DNA from: Exobacillus caeni
GTDB taxonomy: Bacteria; Bacillota; Bacilli; Bacillales; Guptibacillaceae
Direction of reading: 5' to 3'
Length of the DNA stretch: 64,000 nucleotides
Assembly: GCF_005747095.1 (NCBI RefSeq)
Contig: NZ_SWLG01000001.1
Location: 620,001-684,000 of the forward strand
Part shown: piece after piece, positions 40,009 to 50,164 of the stretch
Layout of the letters: each line of letters opens with the position of its first letter
Position numbering within the stretch: position 1 is the first letter of the stretch
The notes under the pieces: generated by a model
The model's database searches: none
Told to the model about the DNA's origin: nothing
Seen by the model: the letters and a program-made list of their open reading frames with translations, nothing else
Position numbers and translations under genes: made by a program

Positions 40009-40836
40009 TTACGCTTCTAAATGAAATTGTTCTGATACTTTTTCTCTATCCTCGTCGTATTTTAAATGTGTTTTTTGGAACAAATGATTAAAAAGATCTC
40101 CTATTTCTTCTTCAAGAACACTGAGTCCTTCTCCTGTAACTCCGCCTTTAACGTGTACTTTTTCCTGAAGTGTAGCCAGGGAATAAAATTCTTTCTCCAA
40201 TAATTTTCCCATTCCGATTAACATTTCACTCGCGAGAACCGTTGCTTGTTCACGTGATATCTCTGTTTCTTCTACTGCTCCGTCAATAAATCTTTGTACA
40301 ATGTAACTGAAGAAAGCCGGACCGCAGCTTGTGATGTCGGAAGATACTCGTGTCACATTTTCCTCAATCTTTATCGGAGTAGAAACATGTGCCATTAAAT
40401 CCAGAAGACTGTTCCGCTGTCTTTGCGTACAGGATGAACCAAATGTAATGAGCGATGCTCCCGAAAGAGCGCGGTTTGTAATGCTTGGGATTACTCTTGC
40501 TACATTGCAAGACAAAACGCTCTCAAGTTCTGAGACGGTCACAGGACTTGTAATGGATACCACCAGTTGATGATCTTTTATCTGGCTTTTCAATCCCTCG
40601 AGCAATGAGTGGAATTCCAGCGGTTTTACACAGATGAATATTATATCTGAGCCTTGAACAACATCATTGCTGTTTGTGGTTACTTCAAGATCAGGGTACA
40701 ACTTTTTTAAGTTATATGCCTTGTCGATAGTCCTGTTCGTTATTTTCAGCTGGGAAGGTTTTACAGCGAGTGAGTCTATAAAAGAAGCGATTAAAATGCT
40801 CCCCATATTCCCTGTCCCTATAACTCCAACTTTCAC
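40009..40836 (-). CDS. comER: Pyrroline-5-carboxylate reductase-like ComER
   Basis: A 275-residue protein of the ProC family: Rossmann turn VGVIGTGNMGSIL at the N-terminus and a C-terminal dimerisation region with VKGGVTGEGLSVLEE. It is divergent from comEA, the B. subtilis arrangement. ComER's physiological role is debated: it has been linked to biofilm and sporulation regulation rather than to proline synthesis. Translation begins at GTG 40836, after GGAGGG. Confidence 0.92.
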   Translation of the reverse strand: MKVGVIGTGNMGSILIASFIDSLAVKPSQLKITNRTIDKAYNLKKLYPDLEVTTNSNDVVQGSDIIFICVKPLEFHSLLEGLKSQIKDHQLVVSITSPVTVSELESVLSCNVARVIPSITNRALSGASLITFGSSCTQRQRNSLLDLMAHVSTPIKIEENVTRVSSDITSCGPAFFSYIVQRFIDGAVEETEISREQATVLASEMLIGMGKLLEKEFYSLATLQEKVHVKGGVTGEGLSVLEEEIGDLFNHLFQKTHLKYDEDREKVSEQFHLEA

Positions 40837-40949
40837 TCTTTTTCCCTCCTTTGCAAAAAGAGCTTATCATTCTCTCCTAAAATTTATGTTAATGAACCGG
40901 TAATTATGTATCAGATAAAAAAACAAAAAAATGAAAGAAGGGATCAATA

Positions 40950-41573
40950 TTGAAGTGGACTATGCGTGAAAAGGTTCTGGCTGGAGCTGTGGCATGCTTT
41001 TCCTTTTTTTTAATGGGTGACAAATTTTTAATGGACGGAACTGGCGCTGATAACAGCATAGTAGAAAATTACACAGATGCAAACATAGACCAGACAAATG
41101 AAGTAACACAGCAAGAAGATATAAAAAAGCAAGCGTCAGGAATGATTAAGATCGATATAAAAGGAGCGGTGAAAAAGCCGGGGGTATACGAAATCAGTTC
41201 TGAAAAAAGAGTGATAGATGCCATTGAAACGGCCGGCGGCTATGGAGATGGAGCTGATATAAGCAACCTAAACCTGGCGGGAAAGCTGTCGGATGAAATG
41301 GTTGTGTATGTTCCAGCTGAAGGAGAAGAAATAACAGGATTTGAAGGACTGGCAGGGAATCAATCCGAGTCTGAAGGAGACAAAGTTTCATTGAATCATG
41401 GAACCTCCGAGCAATTGCAAACTTTACCGGGGATAGGACCTTCAAAAGCAGAGGCGATCGTAACTTACCGGGAAGAACACGGAGGTTTTCAAACGATAGA
41501 GGAACTAAAACAGGTAGGAGGAATAGGAGATAAGACATTCGAAAAGTTAGAAAAGCAACTAAAGTTAAATTAG
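40950..41573 (+). CDS. comEA: Competence protein ComEA (DNA receptor)
   Basis: A 207-residue membrane-anchored DNA-binding protein. It has an N-terminal anchor (residues 8-26), an SLBB-type domain (IDIKGAVKKPGVYEIS through VVYVPAEG), and a C-terminal helix-hairpin-helix pair (LQTLPGIGPSKAEAIVTYRE, then QVGGIGDKTFEKL) that binds double-stranded DNA. Translation starts at TTG 40950, 7 bases after GAAGGGA; an ATG at 40962 is an alternative. It heads comEA-comEB-comEC. Confidence 0.94.
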   Translation: MKWTMREKVLAGAVACFSFFLMGDKFLMDGTGADNSIVENYTDANIDQTNEVTQQEDIKKQASGMIKIDIKGAVKKPGVYEISSEKRVIDAIETAGGYGDGADISNLNLAGKLSDEMVVYVPAEGEEITGFEGLAGNQSESEGDKVSLNHGTSEQLQTLPGIGPSKAEAIVTYREEHGGFQTIEELKQVGGIGDKTFEKLEKQLKLN

Positions 41574-41638
41574 TGTCATTGACGGCAAGTAAACTTTGTC
41601 GATAAACTAATGAATAAAGTGAATTCAGGAGGCAGATG

Positions 41639-42208
41639 ATGAAACGAATTTCATGGGATCAATATTTTATGGCGCAAAGCCATTTACTGGCATTAAGAAG
41701 CACCTGCACTCGTCTGGCAGTTGGAGCAACAATCGTAAGGGATAACCGCATTATTGCTGGAGGTTATAATGGCTCCGTTTCAGGAGGGGTCCATTGTATC
41801 GATGAAGGATGTTACGTCATTGATGGACATTGTGTACGAACCATTCACGCTGAAATGAATGCTGTTATTCAATGTGCTAAATTCGGCATCCCGACAAATG
41901 GAGCAGAAATCTATGTCACCCATTTCCCTTGCTTGAATTGCTGCAAAGGGCTCATCCAGAGCGGGATCAAAAAAGTATATTATGCAGAAGATTATAAAAA
42001 TCATCCGTATGCGCTTGAATTGTTTGAAAACGCAGGTGTCCAGGTAGAACAGGTTGAGCTCGAAGAAATGATTCTGGATTTTAACAGCCAGGAAAAACTC
42101 GATTTAACAGCAGAACTTTTAAGGAAACTTTCGACATCAGGATTGGAAGAAGCAGAGTTGCGCCCCCTTTATGAAAAAGCATCTAAGCTTTTTGCCGGAC
42201 TTAAATGA
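41639..42208 (+). CDS. comEB: dCMP deaminase (ComEB)
   Basis: A 189-residue zinc-dependent cytidine deaminase-family enzyme that converts dCMP to dUMP. The zinc and catalytic residues are HAEMNA (His and Glu) and PCLNCCKGLIQSG (two Cys). It overlaps comEC by 4 bases. I start at ATG 41639, 6 bases after GGAGG; ATG 41636 is closer than usual. In B. subtilis it is not needed for DNA uptake in spite of its place in the operon. Confidence 0.93.
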   Translation: MKRISWDQYFMAQSHLLALRSTCTRLAVGATIVRDNRIIAGGYNGSVSGGVHCIDEGCYVIDGHCVRTIHAEMNAVIQCAKFGIPTNGAEIYVTHFPCLNCCKGLIQSGIKKVYYAEDYKNHPYALELFENAGVQVEQVELEEMILDFNSQEKLDLTAELLRKLSTSGLEEAELRPLYEKASKLFAGLK

Positions 42209-44505
42209 CAGATGCCTTAAACAGGTCTGCCGTATTGGCAGTATTGGGTATAGCCGCTCATAAAAGCGTTATTTTTACTTTCATATTGATGGTTATCGTT
42301 TTGTATCTAGTTTTAAAGAAAGTGAAATTTTCGAGAGTGGCTTGCCTGGTGCTTGTTTATTTGTTTTTTTATACTTATTTTGCTCTGATCGATCAAGCGA
42401 ACCATTCGATTGTTCTGTCTGGAGAAAAAGCATTTAGTGGAAAAATTAGAACGATTCCTGAAATAGATGGAGATCGGTTATCTTTTGTTTTTCAAACATC
42501 GAAAGAAAAGATGGCTTTTTCCTACCGAATTCCGGATATAATCTCCAAAGAACAGTTAGAGGACCTTAAGCCGGGGATGGTTTGCCGGTTTCAGGGCACC
42601 CTTCAAACTCCCTCTGAAAAAAGCGTACCCAACCTTTTCGATTATCGCGAATACCTTCGCGATCGTAAAATCCACTGGATCCTCACACCTGATTCTTTTT
42701 CTTTTAGAAGTTGCAAAAATTCATCCTATACATTAGTCGATAGGATACAACAATACCGCCAAATGTTGATTCAAAAAACTTCACAAGTATTTCCAGCAGA
42801 ACTAAACGGCCTTGCTGCTGCCCTTCTATTGGGGGAGAGGCAACAGATTGGACAAAGGATTTTAAATGCTTACCAATCGCTTGGTCTCACTCATTTGCTT
42901 GCTGTTTCCGGCCTGCATGTGGGTATAATAGTCGCGCTCATTTTTTACTTGTTTATCCGTGCAGGACTTACAAGAGAAAGAAGTTATGAAGTGCTCCTAT
43001 TCATGCTGCCTGTTTATGCTATACTGACTGGTGCTGCTCCTTCGGTTATTAGAGCAGTATGTATGGCGATGATCGTTATTGGAACCCTTCGCTTCAAATT
43101 AAGGCTCCAGCCAGGAACTGCGATTTCTGCAGCTTTATTAGGTATGATTGTCTATAACCCGTACTTCGTTTTTCAACCCGGGTTTCAGCTCTCTTATATT
43201 GTTAGCTTCGGCCTGGTTTTATCTGCGCCAGCTGTGATGAACAAGCTAAATCATCCGCTGTTCCGCCTCCTTGCGATGTCAACAGTTGCCCAGCTGTTAT
43301 CTCTTCCGGTAGTATTGTTTCACTTTTATGAACTGTCCTTGCTTAGTTTGCCGTTAAATTTATTGTTTGTTCCTTTTATTTCGGTTGTAGTTCTTCCTCT
43401 GTTTCTCCTTGTTTTCGTGCTTTCGTTTCTATCAGTGGATGTAAGCATGCTTCTTGCTCGCCTTGCAACTCCTCCAGTATCTCTTGCACACCAACTGTTT
43501 GAAATACTTGATCAACATAACGCCGGCCAGATTGTTTTTGGCAGACCGGGCATGCTCATGATTCTTCTCATGTATGCTGCAACCCTCTTCTTATTTATTA
43601 GGCTGGAAGGTATCGTAACGAAAAGAAAAATCAGTCTTGCAGTCGGTATCCTCCTTTTTGTTTACATCATTCAATGGTGCTTGCCCTACTTGAATCCATT
43701 GGGAAAAGTAACATTTCTTGATGTAGGCCAGGGGGACAGTACGCTGATTGAATTGCCTTTTAACAGAGGGACTTATTTGATCGATACCGGCGGTACCTTA
43801 ACGTTTAACAAAGAACCATGGAAGAGGAAAAAAGATCCTTTTGAAGTTGGCAAGGATATCACGGTTCCTTTCTTAAAATCAAAGGGAATAAAAAAACTTG
43901 ATTATTTAATTTTAACACACGGAGATTTGGATCATATTGGCGGGGCCGATGCTGTACTTAGTGAGATGAAAATCAAGCATTTATTATACGGGAAAGGGCC
44001 ATTGGAAGGAGAGCTTGAGAAAAGCCTCTTAAAAAAGGCAGCTAAGAAGGATGTTCCTGTCTCGTTTGTTCAAGCGGGGAACGGATGGAAAACACAGGGG
44101 GAGAGCTTTGCCGTTTTATCCCCTATAGGGAATGAACAAGAAAAAAACAATCGGTCGATCGTCCTGTTAGCTGAAATGGGAGGGCTTTCCTGGCTTTTTA
44201 CAGGTGATCTCGAATTGGCTGGAGAAATTAGCTTGCTCGAACGCTTTCCTAATATAAAGATAAATGTGTTAAAAGCAGGGCACCATGGCAGCAACTCATC
44301 CACAAGTCCTCTATTTGTGAAAAGTTTAGCCCCTGATATCGCTGTTATTTCGGTTGGAGCGAAGAACCGCTTTGGGCACCCGAATCCACAGGTCCTGGAC
44401 ACGTTAAAGAAAAACCGGGTAACCGTTTTTCGGACAGATAAAGATGGAACCATACAATATCGATTTTTTAGGGAGCACGGGCAATTCTCGAATATAAAAA
44501 GATAA
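42205..44505 (+). CDS. comEC: Competence DNA channel protein ComEC
   Basis: A 766-residue membrane protein that passes single-stranded DNA into the cell. An N-terminal domain with two helices and an OB-like loop (residues about 20-220) leads to the multi-helix channel domain (GLTHLLAVSGLHVGIIVALI is the family signature), and a C-terminal metallo-beta-lactamase domain with VTFLDVGQGDSTLIELP and LTHGDLDHIGGADAV. The HxHxDH-type motif here is TLTHGDLDH-like and may act as the nuclease that degrades the second strand. It overlaps comEB by ATGA. Confidence 0.95.
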   Translation: MTDALNRSAVLAVLGIAAHKSVIFTFILMVIVLYLVLKKVKFSRVACLVLVYLFFYTYFALIDQANHSIVLSGEKAFSGKIRTIPEIDGDRLSFVFQTSKEKMAFSYRIPDIISKEQLEDLKPGMVCRFQGTLQTPSEKSVPNLFDYREYLRDRKIHWILTPDSFSFRSCKNSSYTLVDRIQQYRQMLIQKTSQVFPAELNGLAAALLLGERQQIGQRILNAYQSLGLTHLLAVSGLHVGIIVALIFYLFIRAGLTRERSYEVLLFMLPVYAILTGAAPSVIRAVCMAMIVIGTLRFKLRLQPGTAISAALLGMIVYNPYFVFQPGFQLSYIVSFGLVLSAPAVMNKLNHPLFRLLAMSTVAQLLSLPVVLFHFYELSLLSLPLNLLFVPFISVVVLPLFLLVFVLSFLSVDVSMLLARLATPPVSLAHQLFEILDQHNAGQIVFGRPGMLMILLMYAATLFLFIRLEGIVTKRKISLAVGILLFVYIIQWCLPYLNPLGKVTFLDVGQGDSTLIELPFNRGTYLIDTGGTLTFNKEPWKRKKDPFEVGKDITVPFLKSKGIKKLDYLILTHGDLDHIGGADAVLSEMKIKHLLYGKGPLEGELEKSLLKKAAKKDVPVSFVQAGNGWKTQGESFAVLSPIGNEQEKNNRSIVLLAEMGGLSWLFTGDLELAGEISLLERFPNIKINVLKAGHHGSNSSTSPLFVKSLAPDIAVISVGAKNRFGHPNPQVLDTLKKNRVTVFRTDKDGTIQYRFFREHGQFSNIKR

Positions 44506-44510
44506 AGTTA

Positions 44511-44545
44511 AAAGCATCCGCCGGGTGACGGATGCTTATCTTGTT
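44511..44545 (+). terminator. Intrinsic terminator after comEC
   Basis: AAGCATCCG / CGGATGCTT stem with eight-base loop, followed by ATCTTGTTC. The tail is weak. Confidence 0.75.
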
Positions 44546-44567
44546 CTAAGTATTAAAAATCAGCCGA

Positions 44568-44699
44568 TTAGTTAACTGCTTTAATGATAACGGCTACAAA
44601 GAAAATGATTGAAAAGAATAGGAAGGACCAAACAAATCCAGCTCCTGACTCTAATGCATCGTTTCCTTTGCTTTGAACGTCCTTTTCAAATTCGTTCAT
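44568..44699 (-). CDS. yqzM: Small membrane protein YqzM
   Basis: A 43-residue protein starting MNEFEKDVQSKGNDALESG and ending in one membrane helix (GFVWSFLFFSIIFFVAVIIK). The start is set by the AGGAGG 6-8 bases upstream and the B. subtilis YqzM sequence. It lies on the opposite strand between comEC and holA, as in B. subtilis. Function unknown. Confidence 0.88.
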   Translation of the reverse strand: MNEFEKDVQSKGNDALESGAGFVWSFLFFSIIFFVAVIIKAVN

Positions 44700-45150
44700 A
44701 AAAGCACCCCTCCTGTTACATTTGTTAGTATAAGGGAATTTCTGAAAAAAATCCATCTGCTTTATGTAACAGAGACAAACTTGCAACGGTCTGCTGCCTC
44801 CGTTTCATTACCTTTAGCTATTGTATCATTCTTTACCCGTTGTTTGCTATAGCCACTCCCGGCATCTTGTGACTTTTTTGTCAAATTTCGCCCAACTCAT
44901 AAGTAATTTTTCAAAACATACAAGTTCCTATCAATACTGTAAAGAGTTGTCACCTATACTTTAAAGCTGCATAGGATATCCTAACAAATACAATCGAACA
45001 TCGTTATCGAGAGGGAGTCCTAGGCCTCTCACGATAACGTTCAAATAAATGGGGGCCGGTTTTCAGGATGCTGGTTCCCCTTTACACTTGTCAAAAATCC
45101 CAAACTGAGAGTAGGATAGTAAAAGGAGAAATTGACAAGGATGTGAAGTC
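44700..45150. other. Intergenic gap with two hairpins before holA
   Basis: 450 bases without an ORF. At 45002-45039, CGTTATCGAGAGG pairs with CCTCT-CA-CGATAACG. At about 45050-45080, GGGG...CCGG pairs with CTGG...CCCC, followed by TTTACAC. Neither is a clean terminator. The holA ribosome site GGATG is weak; no promoter was identified with confidence. Confidence 0.6.
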
Positions 45151-46173
45151 ATGTTGTCTATAGCAGACGTAAAAAAAAATCTTAAGCAGGGAAAAATTAA
45201 TGGCATTTATGTAGTATATGGAACGGAATCATTTTTAAGCGATGAAATTCAAAAAGAAATTGTAAAAAAAGTGTTAAGCGATGATGAAAAGGAGTTTAAC
45301 CTTTCTGTTTATGATCTTAACGAGGTACCTATCGATATTGCGGTAGAAGATGCTGAAACGCTTCCCTTTATGGGAGAGAAACGTGTTGTGATTTTAAGGA
45401 ATCCTGTTTTTTTAACAGGATTAAAAGATAAGAGTAAAGTAGAACATGACTTACATATATTTGAACGTTATGTGCAAAACCCATCAGAAAGTTCCGTAAT
45501 GATCATAAATGCCCCATACGAAAAGCTGGATGAACGGAAGAAAATCGTAAAACTTTTAAAAAAGAACGCTGCATATGTAGAAGCTGCCGGACTGAATAAT
45601 TCCTCGATAGAAGGATGGCTCGATCAGAGAGCGAAGGAACTTGGTGTAGAGATAACAGGGGATGGAAAAGGAAAACTGTTGCAGCTTTCCGGTTCTAACA
45701 TGATGATTTTGAACAGCGAAATCGATAAAATGGCTTTGTACGTAGGAGATCAGGGGATCATAGATGAAGAGGTTGTCACGTTACTTGTGGCGAGAACACT
45801 TGAAAATGATATTTTCACACTGGTTGATAAAATTGTCCGGCGTGAAATGGATGATGCGTTTCGGATTCTATATGACTTGCTCAAAGTTAATGAAGAACCG
45901 ATTAAGATACTGGCATTGATAGGAAGGCAGTTTCGGATTATTTACCAGGTGAAGGAGCTATCACGAAGAGGCTATGGACAAAAACAAATTGCTTCTGCTT
46001 TAAAACTTCATCCGTACGCAGTCAAGATTGCCATGCAGCAAAGCAGCTCATTTGAAGAGAATACATTATTAACTATTCAGGAAAAGATCGCAGATGCGGA
46101 TTATGAAATGAAAACCGGGGCGATGGATAAACGGTTGCTTCTGGAACTGTTGTTAACAAGGATTAAATCGTAA
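45151..46173 (+). CDS. holA: DNA polymerase III delta subunit (YqeN)
   Basis: A 340-residue AAA+-fold clamp-loader subunit that opens the sliding clamp. It has the HolA N-terminus (KNLKQGKINGIYVVYGTESFL), an RRVVILRNP-like strand, NAPYEKLDERKKIVKLLKKN, and the C-terminal helical domain. No Walker A lysine is present, as expected for delta. It is preceded by the gap with two hairpins and followed by a bidirectional terminator shared with rpsT. Confidence 0.93.
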   Translation: MLSIADVKKNLKQGKINGIYVVYGTESFLSDEIQKEIVKKVLSDDEKEFNLSVYDLNEVPIDIAVEDAETLPFMGEKRVVILRNPVFLTGLKDKSKVEHDLHIFERYVQNPSESSVMIINAPYEKLDERKKIVKLLKKNAAYVEAAGLNNSSIEGWLDQRAKELGVEITGDGKGKLLQLSGSNMMILNSEIDKMALYVGDQGIIDEEVVTLLVARTLENDIFTLVDKIVRREMDDAFRILYDLLKVNEEPIKILALIGRQFRIIYQVKELSRRGYGQKQIASALKLHPYAVKIAMQQSSSFEENTLLTIQEKIADADYEMKTGAMDKRLLLELLLTRIKS

Positions 46174-46191
46174 AGTAACTTTTTTAAAAGT

Positions 46192-46230
46192 AAAAAAAGG
46201 GTGTCGAATTCGGTTCGACGCCCTTTTTAT
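46192..46230. terminator. Bidirectional terminator between holA and rpsT
   Basis: GGGTGTCGAA / TTCGACGCCC stem, preceded by seven A and followed by five T. Confidence 0.92.
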
Positions 46231-46233
46231 TCG

Positions 46234-46500
46234 TTACGCAGAAACCTCGTTTAGTTTTTTAGCAAGACGAGATTTTTGACGTGCAACAGCATTTTTATGG
46301 ATGATTCCTTTGTCAGCTGCTTTGTCGATACGTTTATTAGCTTCTTGAAGAGCTTGTTTAGCTCCTTCAACATCTTTGTTTTCAAGCTTAGTTTCAAACG
46401 TTTTAACGGCAGAACGCATTGCGGATTTAATCGCGTTATTGTGAGCGCGGCGGTCACTTTGTGTTCTTACACGCTTAACTGCAGATTTAATGTTTGGCAT
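46234..46500 (-). CDS. rpsT: Ribosomal protein S20
   Basis: An 88-residue basic protein of the 30S subunit ([20 protein letters not shown], then a helical bundle ending [15 protein letters not shown]). The start at 46500 is set by the family N-terminus and AGGAGGTG 6 bases upstream; the 15 codons farther upstream are not coding. It is on the opposite strand to its neighbours, as in B. subtilis. Confidence 0.97.
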   Translation of the reverse strand: MPNIKSAVKRVRTQSDRRAHNNAIKSAMRSAVKTFETKLENKDVEGAKQALQEANKRIDKAADKGIIHKNAVARQKSRLAKKLNEVSA

Positions 46501-46666
46501 TCCTTTCACCTCCTCTAAAGGTGTTTTTCTCCTATGTCGTTTCAAATATTTTTATGCATAGAACAAAGAGTATTCTATCAAAGTCACCCTCTAAATGCAA
46601 TAAGGAATGAAAAGGATTTTAGCCGGTTAACCTATAGATAATACAAATTACCGGGGGTGTGCAAAT

Positions 46667-47776
46667 ATGGATAATGAACTAAAAGCATATCAAGTCCGTA
46701 CAGATCTTGCGATTGAAGCTAGAGAAATGGTTCAGGAAGAAAAAGCAAAGAAAAAAGAACAAACCGGGGAACTAAACGGTGTAATTGTAAAAGAAAGAGA
46801 TGAGGAAGGAATAAAGATAACAGCAGTAGAGATTACAAAGGACGGAGAAAAAGAAATCGGCAAAAAAGCGGGTCATTACCTGACCTTTGAAGCACAGGGT
46901 ATTAGGAGGCAGGATTCTGCTTTGCAGCAAAAAGTGCAGGACGTATTCTCCCACGAGTTCGCAAAGTTCCTTGATGTTCACAAGATCAGTAAAGATGCGA
47001 CTTGCCTTGTTGTGGGACTTGGAAACTGGAACGTAACCCCTGATGCACTCGGTCCGCTAGTAGTTGAAAATTTATTGGTTACAAGGCATCTATTTAAGCT
47101 TGCGCCAGAAAACGTGGAAGAAGGATTTCGGCCGGTCAGCGCGATTACTCCTGGGGTAATGGGGCTGACAGGGATAGAAACAAGCGATATTATCCATGGC
47201 GTCATCGAAAAGACGAAGCCTGACTTTGTGATTGCGATCGATGCCCTTGCATCCCGGTCTGTTGAACGTGTGAACACGACGATTCAAATTTCAGATACAG
47301 GCATTCATCCGGGTTCAGGAGTAGGCAATAAACGAAAAGAATTAAGTCAGGATGTACTGGGAATACCTGTTATTGCTATCGGTATTCCTACTGTTGTTGA
47401 TGCAGTTTCCATAACAAGCGATACAATCGATTTTATTCTAAAGCATTTTGGGCGGGAAATTTCTGAACAGGGAAAGCCATCAAAAGCACTCGCTCCATCT
47501 GGAATGACTTTCGGAGAAAGAAAAGTATTAACAGAAGAGGATATGCCTGGTGAAGAACAGCGCCAGCAATTTATGGGAATGGTGGGAACCCTTCCGGACG
47601 AAGAAAAAAGAAGCTTGATCCGTGAAGTCCTTGCTCCACTTGGCCATAATTTAATGGTAACTCCAAAAGAGGTCGATGTTTTTATCGAAGAAATGGCTAA
47701 TGTAATTTCAGGAGGCTTAAACGCTGCCCTTCATGGAGAAGTAAATCAAGATAACAGCGGGTCTTATACCCATTAA
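46667..47776 (+). CDS. gpr: Spore germination protease Gpr
   Basis: A 369-residue aspartic-like protease that degrades small acid-soluble spore proteins during germination, made as a zymogen in the forespore. The pro-sequence region begins [20 protein letters not shown] and the processed enzyme starts after it. Conserved core stretches are [27 protein letters not shown] and [29 protein letters not shown] precedes the ATG. In B. subtilis spoIIP follows; here the next gene is yqxA. Confidence 0.96.
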   Translation: MDNELKAYQVRTDLAIEAREMVQEEKAKKKEQTGELNGVIVKERDEEGIKITAVEITKDGEKEIGKKAGHYLTFEAQGIRRQDSALQQKVQDVFSHEFAKFLDVHKISKDATCLVVGLGNWNVTPDALGPLVVENLLVTRHLFKLAPENVEEGFRPVSAITPGVMGLTGIETSDIIHGVIEKTKPDFVIAIDALASRSVERVNTTIQISDTGIHPGSGVGNKRKELSQDVLGIPVIAIGIPTVVDAVSITSDTIDFILKHFGREISEQGKPSKALAPSGMTFGERKVLTEEDMPGEEQRQQFMGMVGTLPDEEKRSLIREVLAPLGHNLMVTPKEVDVFIEEMANVISGGLNAALHGEVNQDNSGSYTH

Positions 47777-47874
47777 GGAAATGTCATAAGCCATCCTTCT
47801 TCTGCATAATATGGTAAAACATTCGATATGATGATGGACAAGCTAAACGGCAAAGAAAGGTGTGGATCATACAG

Positions 47875-48228
47875 ATGGCTTCGTTTTTTATAAAATGCAC
47901 GCTTTTAACCGGCCTGTTGTTTTTTGGGGTATTGCTAGGGATGCAGCAAGCAAATAAAGGAATGATCGAAATGCAAGGAAATAACGAAGCTTCCGGAGCA
48001 TTTTATATAGGAGCATCCCAAGATGGGAAATTAGAAGCAGAGGTGATGGGCAGTAAGGTCACAAGCCATGACCTTGCAGAAAAACAGAAAAAGATGGAGG
48101 ATACAAGAGCGTTTAATGTATTATCTTCACTTGGAAAAACAATAAGCGCGATGATTGTAGCTATCGTCCAGAATGCCGCTTCACTATTGATCGAACTCTT
48201 TAAAGGATTGCTTAGCCTATTTGGATAG
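47875..48228 (+). CDS. yqxA: DUF3679 protein YqxA
   Basis: A 117-residue protein with an N-terminal membrane helix (IKCTLLTGLLFFGVLLGMQQA), a polar middle, and a hydrophobic C-terminal helix (MIVAIVQNAASLLIELF). It matches the short YqxA found after spoIIP in B. subtilis. The start is uncertain: AAGAAAGG lies 14 bases before ATG 47875, and GTG 47860 touches it. The usual upstream spoIIP is absent; only 98 bases separate it from gpr. A hairpin at the stop may end transcription. Confidence 0.72.
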   Translation: MASFFIKCTLLTGLLFFGVLLGMQQANKGMIEMQGNNEASGAFYIGASQDGKLEAEVMGSKVTSHDLAEKQKKMEDTRAFNVLSSLGKTISAMIVAIVQNAASLLIELFKGLLSLFG

Positions 48229-48256
48229 CCACCTCATAGCGGGTGGCTTTTCACTT
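48228..48256 (+). terminator. Intrinsic terminator after yqxA
   Basis: GCCACC / GGTGGC stem around a short loop, followed by TTTTCAC; overlaps the yqxA stop. Confidence 0.72.
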
Positions 48257-48325
48257 TCTAATTGAATAGTAATGGGTGTATTGCTATAATCAATCCTAGT
48301 GTAGTCTCGTCTTAGGAGTGATAAC

Positions 48326-50161
48326 ATGAATCGAGAAGAAAAGTTAAAGAGACAATCGAGAATACGGAACTTTTCCATAATTGCCCATATAGATCACGGA
48401 AAATCCACACTGGCAGACCGGATTCTGGAAAAAACAAGTGCGCTGTCACAGCGTGAAATGAAAGAGCAAATGCTTGATGCAATGGACCTTGAAAGAGAAA
48501 GAGGAATAACCATCAAGCTTAATGCCGTTCAGTTAACTTACAAGGCAAAAGATGGAGAAGAATATATTTTCCACTTGATCGATACACCGGGACACGTAGA
48601 TTTCACTTATGAAGTTTCCCGGAGCCTTGCAGCATGCGAAGGTGCCTTGCTGATAGTAGATGCGGCACAGGGAATCGAAGCCCAAACACTTGCGAATGTA
48701 TATCTAGCATTAGATAACGATCTTGAGATTCTTCCTGTTATTAATAAAATCGACCTTCCAAGTGCAGAACCAGAACGTGTTAGACAAGAAGTGGAAGATG
48801 TAATCGGACTGGACGCTTCAGAAGCCGTACTCGCTTCTGCCAAAGCCGGAATTGGAATCGAAGAGATTCTTGAACAAATCGTTGAAAAGGTTCCTGCCCC
48901 TCAGGGAGATCCGGAAGGCCCTCTAAAAGCGTTGATCTTTGACTCGCTGTATGATTCGTATAGAGGCGTTGTTGCTTATATTCGAATCGTAGAGGGTTCT
49001 GTTAAAGTCGGAGATAAAGTACGAATGATGGCAACCGGCAAAGAGTTCGAAGTAACGGAACTTGGTGTATTCACACCTAAACCAGTTGCAAAAGAGGAAC
49101 TGACAGTTGGAGATGTTGCTTTCTTAACGGCTTCCATCAAAAATGTTGGCGACACAAGAGTCGGTGATACGATTACTTCTGTCAAAAACCCGGCTGATGA
49201 ACCGCTCCCTGGATACAGAAGAATGAACCCTATGGTGTTTTGCGGTCTGTATCCTGTCGATTCTGCGCAATACAATGATTTAAGAGAAGCGCTCGAAAGA
49301 CTTGAACTGAACGATTCTTCTCTTCAATATGAAGCAGAGACATCCCAGGCACTTGGCTTTGGTTTTCGATGCGGATTTCTTGGACTTCTCCACATGGAAA
49401 TTATCCAGGAAAGAATTGAGCGAGAATTTGACATTGACCTGATTACAACTGCTCCGAGTGTTATTTACAAAGTAAAATTGACGGACGGCGAAGAAGTGCA
49501 GGTTGATAATCCGGCGAACATGCCCGATGCACAAAGCATCGACGAAGTCCAGGAACCATATGTAAAAGCGACGATTATGGCCCCGAACGATTACGTGGGC
49601 GCGATAATGGAGCTTTGCCAGGGGAAACGTGGAGACTTCATCGACATGCAGTATTTGGATGAGAATCGGGTAAATATCGTTTATCATATCCCGTTGTCTG
49701 AAATAGTCTATGACTTCTTCGATCAGCTTAAGTCCAGCACAAAAGGGTACGCTTCATTTGACTATGAGCTGATGGGATATAAAGCATCGAAATTGGTTAA
49801 AATGGATATATTGCTTAATGGCGAAAAAATCGATGCGTTATCCTTAATTGTCCATAGAGATTTTGCGTTTGATCGTGGTAAAGAAATTACAGATACCTTA
49901 AAAGAACTGATACCAAGACAGCAGTTTGAAGTTCCGGTCCAGGCTGCGATCGGCCAGAAAATCGTAGCACGTTCTACCATCAAGGCAATCCGCAAGAACG
50001 TTCTTGCGAAGTGTTACGGCGGAGACATTTCCCGTAAACGTAAGCTTCTTGAAAAGCAAAAAGAAGGTAAGAAGCGTATGAAGATGGTCGGAAAAGTAGA
50101 AGTGCCTCAAGAAGCATTTATGGCTGTATTAAAACAGGACAATACAAATAAAAATAAATAA
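48326..50161 (+). CDS. lepA: Translational GTPase LepA (EF4)
   Basis: A 611-residue translation-factor GTPase with P-loop [15 protein letters not shown], switch [25 protein letters not shown], and the LepA C-terminal domain ([16 protein letters not shown]). It binds the ribosome and may influence back-translocation or 30S biogenesis. AGGAG precedes the ATG. The next gene, hemW, is separated by a repeat-like stretch and a terminator. Confidence 0.97.
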   Translation: MNREEKLKRQSRIRNFSIIAHIDHGKSTLADRILEKTSALSQREMKEQMLDAMDLERERGITIKLNAVQLTYKAKDGEEYIFHLIDTPGHVDFTYEVSRSLAACEGALLIVDAAQGIEAQTLANVYLALDNDLEILPVINKIDLPSAEPERVRQEVEDVIGLDASEAVLASAKAGIGIEEILEQIVEKVPAPQGDPEGPLKALIFDSLYDSYRGVVAYIRIVEGSVKVGDKVRMMATGKEFEVTELGVFTPKPVAKEELTVGDVAFLTASIKNVGDTRVGDTITSVKNPADEPLPGYRRMNPMVFCGLYPVDSAQYNDLREALERLELNDSSLQYEAETSQALGFGFRCGFLGLLHMEIIQERIEREFDIDLITTAPSVIYKVKLTDGEEVQVDNPANMPDAQSIDEVQEPYVKATIMAPNDYVGAIMELCQGKRGDFIDMQYLDENRVNIVYHIPLSEIVYDFFDQLKSSTKGYASFDYELMGYKASKLVKMDILLNGEKIDALSLIVHRDFAFDRGKEITDTLKELIPRQQFEVPVQAAIGQKIVARSTIKAIRKNVLAKCYGGDISRKRKLLEKQKEGKKRMKMVGKVEVPQEAFMAVLKQDNTNKNK

Positions 50162-50164
50162 AGG

